Positions 10,201-21,265 of a DNA stretch of 64,000 bases are shown here, piece after piece. The notes below the pieces were generated by a model. That model was given only the letters and a program-made list of their open reading frames with translations, was not told where the DNA came from and did no database searches. Source of the DNA: Ostrinia nubilalis (Eukaryota > Arthropoda > Insecta > Lepidoptera > Crambidae); the NCBI RefSeq assembly GCF_963855985.1, contig NC_087092.1:3720001-3784000 (forward strand), read 5' to 3'. The translations under genes were made by a program, and so were the position numbers. Positions within the stretch are counted from its first letter, which is position 1. Each line of letters starts with the position of its first letter.

Positions 10201-13200
10201 ATCGATTCGGTTTCACTTTCCGATCCTGTATCGGTAATCCGTGAACAGCCTTCATGCGATTCAGTCCGAGATCGCAGCAAGATCGGCTTCACGATTGGTG
10301 TCGTACGGATTGATTGCTGCAATTATTTTAAATTAATTCGTTTCCGAACAAAAACAGTGGGGCCTCATTTGTTTCGGCCAAAGATTTAATGTTTGCCAAA
10401 TATTGGTTAAGAGGTCGCGTATCGGTAAAATCGAATTCGACGACAATTCGCACGACGCTGCAAACTGGATGCGTCTTTCTTATGAATAAATGCACGTAAA
10501 GTTTTATTGTTGCATTGACACCAATATGTCAGGCGTAGGGTCGCGGGTGTGGGAAAAAAGTGGAAATGTGCGATGAGGCTAGAAAATCGGAACAAGACTG
10601 CCCTTATACGGCGGGTTTGGGTTGTTAACGATTGTCGAAGTCGTCGAATAACGGTTGGTTTGCAGCAAAAAATGCGTTTCAGTGTTGCCATCCCGCGTAA
10701 TTGGCAGGTCATTTGGAATGTGGTCGACGAAGATCTGTCCCAAAAGGAAAGACGGCCGCCACCGTCCGCCTGGAGCCTATATTAAAATAGAATTTCAATT
10801 AACATCGTCGTGGGACGAGGAAAAATATTTTACGCCCAGTTCTTGTTGCTGTAGTAGATAGTATCTCGAATATTACGGTCTTTCACATTCAATCGTTCCG
10901 TACGAATGAAATTGAAATCGTATAATCAATGTAGAGATCTAATGCTGTTAGTTGTTTGTAATTAAGTTTATGTTTATTATGATTAATCCAGTCGTCATAA
11001 ATTCGTCCTTCCGTCAAAATGGAAATCAATTTGAAAGTATCCAGTTAGTTGCAAATTTTTAGTAGCTAAATTGATTTACAAACGGCATTAGAATTGACTG
11101 ATCACCAATTCCACGTTTTAAACCGTTGATTTAGGTGTTATAATTACTCAGCTATCTGGTCGAGCGTGTTGTATCTTGTTTTGAGGTCTGCTAAAAGGCA
11201 TGAAGCTGTATCTAAATTATCGTAATTACACTGTCTCGTGAACCAGATAGTTTTAAATGCCGGGCATTATAAGAGAAAAATACTCACGACGAGAGTGGGT
11301 AACGGTACACCACTTTAACGTCGCATTATCAACTAGTCTGGAGTAATGGGACACTGCTCCTTAACTCAAGAATGTGTTGAACGTATCTAAACCTCTTCCG
11401 AGAAACCGTTTAGTGAGCAGTACCCTAGTTTCTTAAAACATAACAATGTAACATATCCCATGAGTGATGTGTGCAATAAATTTTGATAGTCCAAGAGAAA
11501 TGCTGTAAAAGCTTCGATTACCTGGAAACAAAGCGATCGTGTCCCACTAAAACACGAGGGAAATGTAAATATACCGAGAACTGTAACGTCAAACATTGAC
11601 GAGAGATCTATTGCTTTGTGTGGATCATCGACCGGGCTTGGATCGTTGGCTCACGAGATTAGCGTCTTGTCATGTCCAAACACAATGTTTGCGGTTCCGA
11701 TCAGCGCTGGTTATCGCGAGCAAACACACGGAGCCACACGATCGCTGTTTGGCTTTCTTCTGTTAATTCTGACGAAAATGCACAAAAGTTACGTGAAAGT
11801 GTATTCTGCGTTACTTTCGTTTTTTTGCCGTTTTCGAGCAATCGGTGATGTTCCTGGTAACAATAAAACGACCGGTCCAGTCGAGCACGCGTCTTTTATG
11901 GTTGAAAAAACGGCAGCTGGGCCCATATAGGCTCCAGCGAAAGGTGTCGCAACCTGCACCCGTCTCGGTAACCTAAGACCTAATGAATTACAGCGAACAC
12001 GGCAATCAAGCAGGCATTAATTTCCCCTGATTGCAATTTAAGTGTGACCCGTATCTCTTTAGGTTAGAGACCTCAATCGCTCGTCACAGACAGATCTCTG
12101 TGACAAGCAATTAATTAAATTCACATTGAAGTTTTTCCGCGAATTACAGTAGTGGGAAAGAGAAAATTCCTTACCTGGACCGGTCCTAATGCGAGCGTTC
12201 TTTACTCCGAGAATGTAAAAGTTGGTGTTTGACTTCAAACTTATTTGTAGAAATGTTCACAATTGGCAAAGCGGGTAATTCTGTCAAGCGAGATCTACAC
12301 GATACTGACACTTCACCATACCAAAGTCTAATATGGGCTACAGTCACCTCTCCCAGTGTGTGTCCAATTATAACGTCACAATCAACTCTCTTTCTTAACA
12401 CTACTTGCGCTTTACTCTACCAAGCTATCAGAAACCTGGACTCATGCACTCCAAAGCCTATAATGGTTCCATCTTTTTTCCCATATTCTCTATACACTGT
12501 TACGTATGTTTCTTATCATTGAAATTCCGAACTATAGAACAGAAGTTGATTTGCGTATAAGAGTGTGTGTACGTTAAATATTGTTATGAATTTGCCTGTG
12601 TCGTGATTCGAATCAATGTTTTGTCGTGGTGCGTAGATAAATGAATGAATGGGTAATGAATTCATTGATGTTCTCTGTTGCGTCATTATTTTTTCGTAAA
12701 TCAATCGCAGATGGTCAGAACTGTGTAGTTACGTGTCCAGTAATATACAGAAAGTTTATTATCGTAGTGATTATTGAGCATATGTTACATACTGAATGAT
12801 ATTTGATATACAATCATACATACTTAATGATCTTTCTAATCATAAAATTCAGCAAGAAAAATATTTGCTCTTACGCGTATTTTAATACACCGCGTAGCGA
12901 ATTTTCTTATCGCGCATATTGCTACTTTTCGCACTGAAATTCATAAAAATTAATGCATCGTATTTCAACATTATTTTGCGTTTAATTCCTGAAATGGTCT
13001 ATCTTCTACTTGAGATTTCGTGGGGACACAGTTATACTACTTAGTTAAGATAGCAATGGTAGACATAATATGACCATAAACATTGTATTTCTTATGCCTT
13101 AAGTCTATAGTGTCACAGTTTATAAAGCCGAGTTTATACATAATCAAGTAGCAGCTGGTATGTTATCCGGTGTTTATGCTAACTATCTATAAACAAATAT

Positions 13201-15560
13201 CGACTAGAACAAATAGTTCAAGCCATTAACTGATAAATTAATCTAGTTTCCGGCCATCCCGGTTACAAGTCACGCGATTATTCGATCGGTTTGAACGCGT
13301 TTTATTCATTTGATTCTATAGCCAATAGAATAATGATTTGTTGTTAGGCATTTAGACCTGGTGGTTTGTGTAACGGACTACAAAGATGACTGCGATGACT
13401 CAATTGGTTCGAATCCTGCAAAGGGCTAATTTTAGTGTGAGAATGCGAGCGTTTTATACCCGAAGTTATGGTCAAACGCATTTATTTATTTTTATCAATT
13501 TTTTTACTAGCGAATCTACTCTGTTTCGTTTAGGTCTAGATTATTAGTTGGAAATCAAAAAGTTTAATTATTCATTTATCGACAAGAAATTGATCCCAAT
13601 GGCACAATTACAATGGTGATTACGACATTTCGCAATATTACCTTCGCAATTGATAACTAGCAACTTTTTAGTTTTTGTAAGATACTATCCTGTCTTCAAT
13701 CCCAATTTGAATGGAGTCAAAATGATATTTCCAGGAAGCATTCTTTCAATTTTATTGTCATTTCATTCGTCTATAGAGTTTATAAATGATTGACATTGAA
13801 ATCTATCATTATAAGAGTAGGACTACAACATCATATCAGCCTAAACATATTTCTTGCATTTTAGCATCTATTCCAACTGCATTAGACACAGCTGTGTTCA
13901 GCTTGAAGTGCTCGTCTGTACAATTTTTAAGGTCAGCTCTGTCAAGTTCAGAACCTATCACGGACGGTGCACGGATGATCCCCTAACCCTCGTCGGACGG
14001 ACTCTTATCACACGACCGATCTTTATCATGGAGAATGAGCTGCTAGATTGTTGAAAATAATGCTTTTGATTGATGTGGCTCGTGACTTTTGGGGTCTTCT
14101 CTTGGATAATTGGATCTATTGATTTCTATTTATCTGTGAGTGTAGCAGGGATTCCCCGTAATCAGTAACTAGGGCCATCGCTAATGTATTTTTAATTAGT
14201 GTTGACAAAAAAGTTTGTTAGTAAATTGGACACCTGGGGTTGTGAATTTTCAATGCCTCATAAATGAAATCCAGTGGAAAATTAATTTGTAGAGTCCATT
14301 TTTACAGGAAATGCAGTTGCAACTTTGAACTCAATATGGGAGTTTTATAGTGCTGCAATTAAAACTGGAGTTACAAACTGTAACTAGCAGTTAAAAAGTT
14401 AATGAATAAAGTTGAACGTCAGAACGGCGGGCGTCCAAATGAAATTTTGATGAAAACTGTTTGGAACTACTGAAATTGATCGTGATATTTATTCTGCTTC
14501 TGAATTAAACTGACTTTTTCCAGTTCGCCTAATTCCTTTCCATTTGGTAGTTGTGCGTTGATTCGATTAAAATTTAAAATGAATGAGTTGATATAAATAA
14601 GCAGATTATATCTAGCTGCTGACAACCATCAAATAAAATACATATTGGTTAAATTATTTCTAGTATTTATTTTGTGCAGAACAAGGCAGACAGATTTTGT
14701 CTAATGACTTTTTCATTGATTCCTATCTCTAGAGGTATATCTTTGTATGTTTATAGGAACTATTAGTTATTTGTACGATACAAGTTACTGATGTTCTTTA
14801 AAAAAATATTTTCTCGGCTACATAAAAGTCCTCTCAATCAGCTTCTATACCTCCTACCGTCACCACCTCGATGGCCATAAAGATCGACAATCGCACTTAA
14901 GAGCCATTTTACATTTTCGTGCAAATTTCTAAGATTTTGGAAGCATGAATTACTATCTTAAGCAACACCCAGAGATTATTTAATTACTGCGAAAGATAGT
15001 TCAATCCTTTTTGTTGACCAATAATGTAACGGATTTACTAAAACTCTTTTGATTAATTCTCAGTGCCCCATCTCCCACAACCATTTTACGGAAAAATTGC
15101 CGCAGACTCAATTTCAAAGTCCTGTATCTATTATTTATGCTCGTATAATAAGCTTAAAAATATATAGAAATCATCGGACATATATTCTTGTAGTCCAATA
15201 ATCAAACGGATTCTTGAATTTCATTACCATTATTGAGTAAAATCTAAAAATATTTTGGCAAATTTTTAAGATTTACGTCACATTTTGATCGTGATTTTTG
15301 GTTTTAATACACAGCAATAACAGCAATAAAAGTATCCCAAAATAAAGAATATTCATTGGAGAATTGATTTCCACAGTTATTGTTTAAATATTAGTAACTA
15401 CTTTGTCAAAATATTGATGTGAATATCAGTATAAATTACAATGCGGAAGCCGACATCGATTAGTACGGCGCGAGCGCCCGTCAAGGCAGGACCTGTGTCA
15501 TTTTTCCCGCCATGACGTTTACGTGTGTTCGTGTCATGAAGCGGAGATTTATACGGCGAC
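10201..15560. other. Single-copy sequence, no supported gene
   Basis: Several chance open frames of 60-105 codons lie on both strands (for example 10549-10785, 11616-11930, 12229-12522). None has a known domain or exon context. A short stem-loop (8 bp arms) is at 12083-12104. No transposon family recognised. Confidence 0.4.
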
Positions 15561-15599
15561 CAAATACTTTTGATACTATGCCGGGAGGTCCGTTTTGAG

Positions 15600-15880
15600 T
15601 CGGCCGTTTGGTGGTTCGAAACGGACTAATATGCCGAGAGGTCCCGGGTTCGATTCCCGGCCGAGCAGAAATTGAAATGATGAAATTTAATTTCTTTGAC
15701 GGGACTGGGAGTAACTATGTATTTATGTATGAATTTAATTTAATAAATAAATTATAAAAAAGGTTGTAAGTACATAGTATATCCATTAAGCTAGCACCCT
15801 TAACACAAGCATATTAGTTGCTTATTTTGGGACTAGATGGTATTGTGAAATTGTCCAAAGATTTGTTTATTTATTTATCC
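15600..15880 (+). mobile_element. tRNA-derived SINE and related 3' tail
   Basis: Positions 15636-15668 contain a Pol III B-box, GGTTCGATTCCCGGC, in the context of a tRNA-derived head. A short body follows, then a tail with AATAAATAAATTAT near 15745 and a second motif block (GCTTATTTTGGGACTAGATGG near 15818) that I recall from Lepidopteran SINE/LINE 3' ends. The A-box is degraded and there is no cloverleaf, so it is not a functional tRNA gene. The boundaries are approximate. Confidence 0.7.
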
Positions 15881-17177
15881 GCTTTGAGTTTTGTTTCGTG
15901 AAGAAGAAAAAGAACCGTTTTGTTTCGAGAGGAAAGTTTTGTTGTTAAATCAATAGTAATAAAAGAGGAAAGATTTGATTATTTGTTTGTTTGAAGGCAA
16001 TAGGCTCCGAAAAGAAATTCTTTCACTAAATGTTTCCTATGTTGGCTATAAAATATTTTCAAAAACTTTACTCCAAAATCTTCGATAATTGGTCGTTTAA
16101 TAAATAAATTAGATAACATATGAATATTTTTTTATTGTTTCCAGTACGATTTCAGTACTAGTTTTTAGAAATTATTTTATGCATAATTTATTAACTTCTA
16201 AAATATATTCCCTATTGATAGATGACGTGCTTCGTATTTGGTTAAAAAGGTGTAGAATGTTATTTTGAAGATAACTTGCTTCCATAGAGATATAGAAAGA
16301 TGCTAAGTAATGCGCTGAGTTCGAAACTCAGTGTCAAAGAAATCAAAATGTGTGCTCATTATCCACTGCGGTATCAGTATTCCACGTTCGAATAATCTTT
16401 AGTAGTATGCAAGCAATGTAAACTGTTTACATTATAACGTCGCTGCTGTCATCATTGCTTTCACAAGCAATATGTTCTGTTTTTGGGCATATTGTTGCGA
16501 CACCGGCTCCGCCCCCTTATCACATCTCCCTTTAGTTTCTGTGATCTGTGCTTGCTTCGAAGTTGATATCAATTAAATATTCCTTAGTGCTTTTGATTTA
16601 AATTATTTTTTTATTTTGACACGTGTTTGAAAAATCAAGTAATAGTCAATAATACAAATGAAAACGAAACATTGCATTGCAAGTTGCAATGTTTCAATAT
16701 TGATAAGGAGATTCCATTGGAAAGTCTGTATTCATTCCTAGGATTCCCCTAACACCATCAAATTCAAGAGAATTCTAGAGAGTGCAGTTTCCCATCTCAT
16801 GCTTAGGGGCCACGGTTTAAAATAGCGTGGTTGCATAGAGCCTGCAACGGGCAACCGCGTGCGCTGCTCATACTAATTTTCGATACAAAAACAAGTGTTG
16901 GCTCACGAGTTTTAGCGGAGTTCCATGTGGTAGCGGGAGTAGACTTAAGGGAAATCTATGCCTCTCCGACGGCCAGTTGTAAGTTGTATGCTCCAGAGTA
17001 TGTGCACACAATAGCCTGGTGATTTTAGCACCCGAAGGAAATGTTTCAATTTTGTTGTAGAAAGATATCATAATTTTGTAAGTATTCAGATATTTAAACA
17101 TACCTAATAATTTGTAGGTTTTATATTAAAAAATATTATCATATAACAAAATTAATAATTTCTTAGAATAATTTAAT
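15881..17177. other. AT-rich spacer, no gene seen
   Basis: No gene or repeat family recognised. An open frame at 16831-17022 has no support. A palindromic stretch (CATTGCAAGTTGCAATG) lies near 16677. Confidence 0.4.
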
Positions 17178-17232
17178 TTTATTTGTACCAGTTTCCACTT
17201 CTTCGCGGAAAAAGTCGCGGGCAAAAAGCTAG
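17178..17232 (+). mobile_element. Helitron 3' end
   Basis: The sequence ends CGCGGGCAAAAAGCTAG followed by T. This matches non-autonomous Helitron 3' ends elsewhere in the window: a small CG-rich hairpin followed by CTAG. Only the 3' end is recognisable, and the 5' limit is not visible. Confidence 0.6.
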
Positions 17233-17246
17233 TATGAAATATGTAG

Positions 17247-17661
17247 TATTGCCCGCGGCTTTACTCGCGTGAAATTTAGTTTGCTACAGATCGTCATAAA
17301 TATATTGTTATTCTGGTCGACGCCAGGGATGGATGAGCGTCGCTGTCGCTGGCGACAGGGTCTTCTGGTTAAGGGTTCATGACGTAGTTCTCAGGCAAAA
17401 TGAAATCCACTCATAGTAATTAATAAACTTAGTGTATTCACGAGAATAATTACACACAGCACTAGAGTCGTATCGGAACTGAGTGAACCAACGGTCTTGC
17501 GATAGGAACGTCCGACCCGAGTGATAGTTGAACACAAACTGCCTAGTACTGCTGTACTGTACTGTAAAGCTTCATCAAAATTTGTTCAGTAGTTTTTGCG
17601 TGAAAGAGTAACAAACATCGAAAGATCCGTACAAACTTTCGTATTTATAATATTAGTAAGA
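17247..17661 (-). mobile_element. Non-autonomous Helitron with an internal insertion
   Basis: On the minus strand it starts TCTTACTAATATTATAAA and continues with CTTTCACGCAAAAACTACTG and TTTTGATGAAGC. It ends in the CACGCGAGTAAAGCCGCGGGC hairpin region at about 17250-17285. The terminal CTAG is degraded. About 17300-17565 is foreign compared with the sister copy at 19554-19723. That insert may be a solo LTR (it contains AATAAA on the plus strand), but I cannot define its ends. Confidence 0.7.
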
Positions 17662-17762
17662 CTAGTAAGAAGAAAGATAGTAAGATGAATTTATTTTAGT
17701 TATTTGTTAAATAATAATAATATTTATTTATTTCTTAGCTCTGTCTGATAATGGATCTGGAG

Positions 17763-17885
17763 GAGTTGCAATGGCCACCTCCATTGCAACTCTATAACAA
17801 AACAATAGAACCCTATGGAGTTTGGGCTTGTGTAATTCGCCTTGACGAATACTTCGTCTAGGTAAATGATATCCAGGGTCCGATG
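17763..17885. repeat. Cluster of three stem-loops
   Basis: Three inverted repeats lie in a row. GAGTTGCAATGG (17763-17774) pairs perfectly with CCATTGCAACTC (17781-17792) around a 6 nt loop. GACGAA/TTCGTC pairs at 17844-17858. CCAGGGTCC pairs imperfectly with GGACCTGG near 17874-17896. It could be a foldback remnant or a structured RNA segment. No family recognised. Confidence 0.5.
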
Positions 17886-17899
17886 ATGGACCTGGATGA

Positions 17900-19395
17900 T
17901 AGCTGCAAGGGGGCAGATATTTTTCACTATGTGACTGTCTTTATTTTGTACTTAATATAATATATTTTACATATTATACCTATTCGTGTTTCATTATTAA
18001 TCGAAATAAGTATAAAAATCTTTAAAAGACTAAATAAACTCTATTAAAATTTTAAATTAATTTATCATGTTTTAATACCTTATTCTACCTTAAAATTAAT
18101 AACTTATATCAAGTCTTAATACGGTCACGGCTCAAGATTTTTTTGTCCATTTCGGCGTTCTTTTTACTCTTTTGTCGTTGCGTTGACAGTTTGTAGCTAA
18201 ATTCGCGCGGAATATTTTTGTGAAATGGCTCTTAACTCATTGGCCGCGCAGTGGCATGCGGCATGCGGGCGGATGATACGGGGCCTACGAATAAACAAAT
18301 TACGATCGTTTGAATAAGTGTTGATTTGGTCACCAACTTGTCTTGGTGAGTTTGGGAGCATAGTGGTCTAACTGCTGTTGTTGATCAACAACTGACGTGC
18401 ATTTATTTGATTCATCTAATGCAATTTATTTATTTATTTTTATTTTATTTTATAAGTAAATGAAAATGTTATATGGTCTAGGAACATCGCATCTTCTTCA
18501 GTAGTGGTGCAGTAGTAACAGCAACACAATTCAAGGTAATTAAAAAAAAAATAGCAATTAATGATTAAAATGATTTTGATACATGAACTACCATAGTACA
18601 ATTGATATTGTTTCTCTTTGCAGTCAAAAATAAGTTAGGTACTTAAATTAATAGATGTAGACATATCAGCAACCATGTTGAACGGCATCATTACCTGAAA
18701 TTGTCTTGAAACAACTTACCTACTTTCTTAAAAATATAAAAATGTTACTTGTATCACTATTCTACTCTACTACTGCCAGCTGTTGTGGTAGGTACCTATC
18801 AATATCGAATCACGTGTTTTTTATCTCACTATTATTGTAAGGTTTATTTACTATAATATTATTAAACTTATACACCGATTACAAAACGACTTTTAATGTA
18901 AAGACCGCTTGTTAATTTAATCATTGTTTGCTATTCATTTAAAGGACATTAGCAAGATAATAGGTATTCTGTTAAAAGGTAATGTATAATCCTTTTGTTA
19001 CAAAATGAGTTTCTATGCCGAAAGAAGGATAAGATATTAATAAGCAAAACAAAGCAAAACAATGGATTTATCAAACACGAAGAGGAAAATTTTAGTGCCA
19101 TGTACTCGTACATACATGATCTTACATCAAGGTAAATTGGAATCCTATTTAGTTGTAAATAAGCAATATTTTGCAACTCAAATGTAAATATCGCCTGATG
19201 TCTTATCAACTGTACTAAAAACAATGCAGATATTGCAGTATCTATCTTATCCTTATCATTTATCACTATAAAGTGTTATGATGAATTGCATTTATAACTT
19301 TTATCCGTCGATAAACAAATATTTATATTTCGGTCATTGGATAAAGAAGTTTTTCGAAGAAATAATCCGATTACTTTGTTTCTCTTCTCAAGAAA
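17900..19395. other. AT-rich spacer with one weak exon-like patch
   Basis: A moderately CpG-rich patch at 18170-18300 contains a short ATG frame (MALNSLAAQWHAACGRMIRG, about 30 codons) that stops before a donor-like TTG|GTGAGT at 18346. It could be a non-coding first exon. Nothing else is recognised. Confidence 0.3.
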
Positions 19396-19553
19396 TCACA
19401 CTAATATTATAAAGATGAAAGTTTGTGAGTGTGTTTGTTTGTTACTTCTTCATATCTAAACGGCTGTAGTGATTTTAATAAAATCTGATACCCTGGTCTA
19501 ACTCATAGGCTACGTTTTACCGCGGGGTAATAAATACCGAGGGGCATAGCTAG
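19396..19553 (+). mobile_element. Non-autonomous Helitron, first of a tandem pair
   Basis: It starts TC (preceded by A) in TCACACTAATATTATAAAG and ends CTAG at 19550-19553. The 3' hairpin is degraded. It joins directly to the next element with no intervening base. Confidence 0.75.
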
Positions 19554-19723
19554 TCCAACTAATATTATAAATGCGAAAGTTTGAATGTCTGGATGTCAGG
19601 ATGTCTGAATGTTTGTTACTCTTTCACGCAAAAACTACTGAACGGATTTTGATGAAACTTTACAGTAGGTATGATATGTGACAATCTAAATTTCTCGCGG
19701 GTGAAGCCGCGGGCAAAAGCTAG
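19554..19723 (+). mobile_element. Non-autonomous Helitron, second of a tandem pair
   Basis: It starts TCCAACTAATATTATAAATG and contains CTTTCACGCAAAAACTACTG and GGATTTTGATGAAAC. It ends with the hairpin CGCGGGTGAAGCCGCG, then GGCAAAAGCTAG and a host T. These are the standard Helitron landmarks: 5' TC, 3' hairpin plus CTAG, insertion between A and T. Confidence 0.85.
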
Positions 19724-20540
19724 TTAAAGATATTTTTCAAAAGCAGGTTTATTAAGTATTTCTTGTTAAAGAGACAATAATAATAAACAGGTAATAATAA
19801 ACTAACTATAGTGTAAACTATAAGCCAGGGAGTGGTTATTAAGACCAAACTTAACTAATTTTAACTTAACGCCGTACTTGGAACTGGAGCATACATTGTC
19901 TCTTGTGTAACTTTAGAACTAACTTAAAATGATCTTTGAGGCTTTAAACTAAAGTTTGTTTTGGTATGCTTTGCAGTTAAATATTTTAAAACTTCTGGGA
20001 ATGTATGCCTCACTACGTCTTAAAGGGGCAAAAAGTTAAGCAAGACATTAAAATTAAGCCTTTAATGGGTTGGAAACAATTTGGCTTGTACGATATTTTA
20101 TTTTTAAATTTTCATTGAACTTCTAAGGAGTTAAATACAGTTTCAGGTTCAAATCAACTAGACTTGGTGATCACCCTTATTTGCTACCATATAGGAGCTA
20201 TTTTAGCTTAGTAATCGTATTTTATTTACTTCGTGTCTTCAACATAATCAACAACAATTGGTTCTAAATTCTCGAATGTTTATTTATTGGTAATGATAAC
20301 TTATCAGTCATTGGGTGTTGTTTTGGAGATAATAGTTTTTATATTTACTCGTATCGTTATAAGTTTATTTACACCAATTCATAATTTTAACATATGAAAA
20401 GTACTATTATAAAAAATAAGTTTAGAGCATAAAAGATTACTTCTTTCATTAAAATAGACAAACATTTACTGATTTCAATGGGCAAATTATTTATGAATAA
20501 GCTCAGGCTCATATTATTTATGAATAAGAGGTAGTCTACT
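19724..20540. other. Spacer, no gene seen
   Basis: AT-rich, with no recognised feature. An open frame on the minus strand at 20387-20821 overlaps the following LINE stub and has no domain. Confidence 0.45.
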
Positions 20541-20670
20541 AGGTGGACCGACAATCTGGTGAAGGTCGCGGGAGGTGCCTGGATGCGAGCGGCGCAGGAC
20601 CGGTCTTTGTGGAAATCCTTGGAGGAGGCCTTTGTCCAGCAGTGGACGTCTTTCGGCTGAAACGAACGAA
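20541..20670 (+). mobile_element. RTE-type LINE 3' stub
   Basis: The plus frame reads RWTDNLVKVAGGAWMRAAQD then RSLWKSLEEAFVQQWTSFG and a stop. This is the conserved C-terminus of Lepidopteran RTE-clade reverse transcriptases. Only about 130 bp is present and there is no clear microsatellite tail. Confidence 0.85.
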
Positions 20671-21150
20671 GAGGCAGAAAATGGTTCATGAATGTTACTT
20701 GATATGTGATACTGCTCTTAGCAAAGTAATAACATAGATAGATGTTAGGAAAGATAAGGAGATATCTAAAGTGACTCTTTTTTATTACTATTTTTGACAT
20801 TCCTAAGTAGGTAAGTGCCAAAATACTGGAATTATTTTTTTATTTGATTTGATTTGTTCTCAGCTAATGCTATGGCTAAACTCTCGTTAAGTCTGTATAA
20901 TAATAATGTCCTTTGTTACTGATTGTTTGAAGTTTTCACGTCATAACACATTACAGATGCAAGTAGGTATGTTTTCAAAACATTATAACTGCCAATTCTC
21001 TTCTCTAACGTGTCTATTATCTAAAGCTAGAAATTCATAGTTATTTTCAGGTAATTTTTCAGGATATTTGATTTCGAGAACGATTGTAATTTAACCAGAA
21101 TCCATAAAAACCAGATTCTCATACATCTGACTGTGTCAAGTGACACATCA
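20671..21150. other. AT-rich spacer, no gene seen
   Basis: No coding sequence. One weak TTATTTTCAG|GTAATT junction lies at 21041-21056. It lacks a GTRAGT donor and is not called. Confidence 0.4.
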
Positions 21151-21265
21151 CTTAGGCTGGGTTGTACCATCTTACTTTCACAGTCAAAAATCTGTTAAAC
21201 TCCATACAAAATCACCGGTTATCGTTATAGTTAAAGTCAAAGTTTGGTGGTGTAACTCAGTCTTA
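21151..21265. mobile_element. Small foldback MITE (GGCTGGGTTGCACCA family)
   Basis: It begins CTTAGGCTGGGTTGTACCAT and ends with the inverted form TGGTGTAACTCAGTCTTAG. The interior carries AAAATCTGTTAAACTCCATAC. The same terminal motif recurs at five other sites in this window, which defines the family. It is about 115 bp and has no coding sequence. Confidence 0.8.

Noticed and set aside
11616..11930. 104-codon plus frame
   Set aside because: Composition and lack of any family motif suggest chance; no start context or splice sites.
13408..13430. GGTTCGAATCCTGCA, a B-box-like word
   Set aside because: No A-box, acceptor stem or anticodon arm can be placed around it; not a tRNA gene.
15636..15668. 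Possible tRNA gene
   Set aside because: Only the B-box half is tRNA-like, and the flanking body and tail identify a SINE.
21041..21060. TTATTTTCAG|GTAATT as a third ratchet point
   Set aside because: The regenerated donor is weak (GTAATT), no downstream GTRAGT is found at 50-100 nt, and there is no similarity to the two better units.
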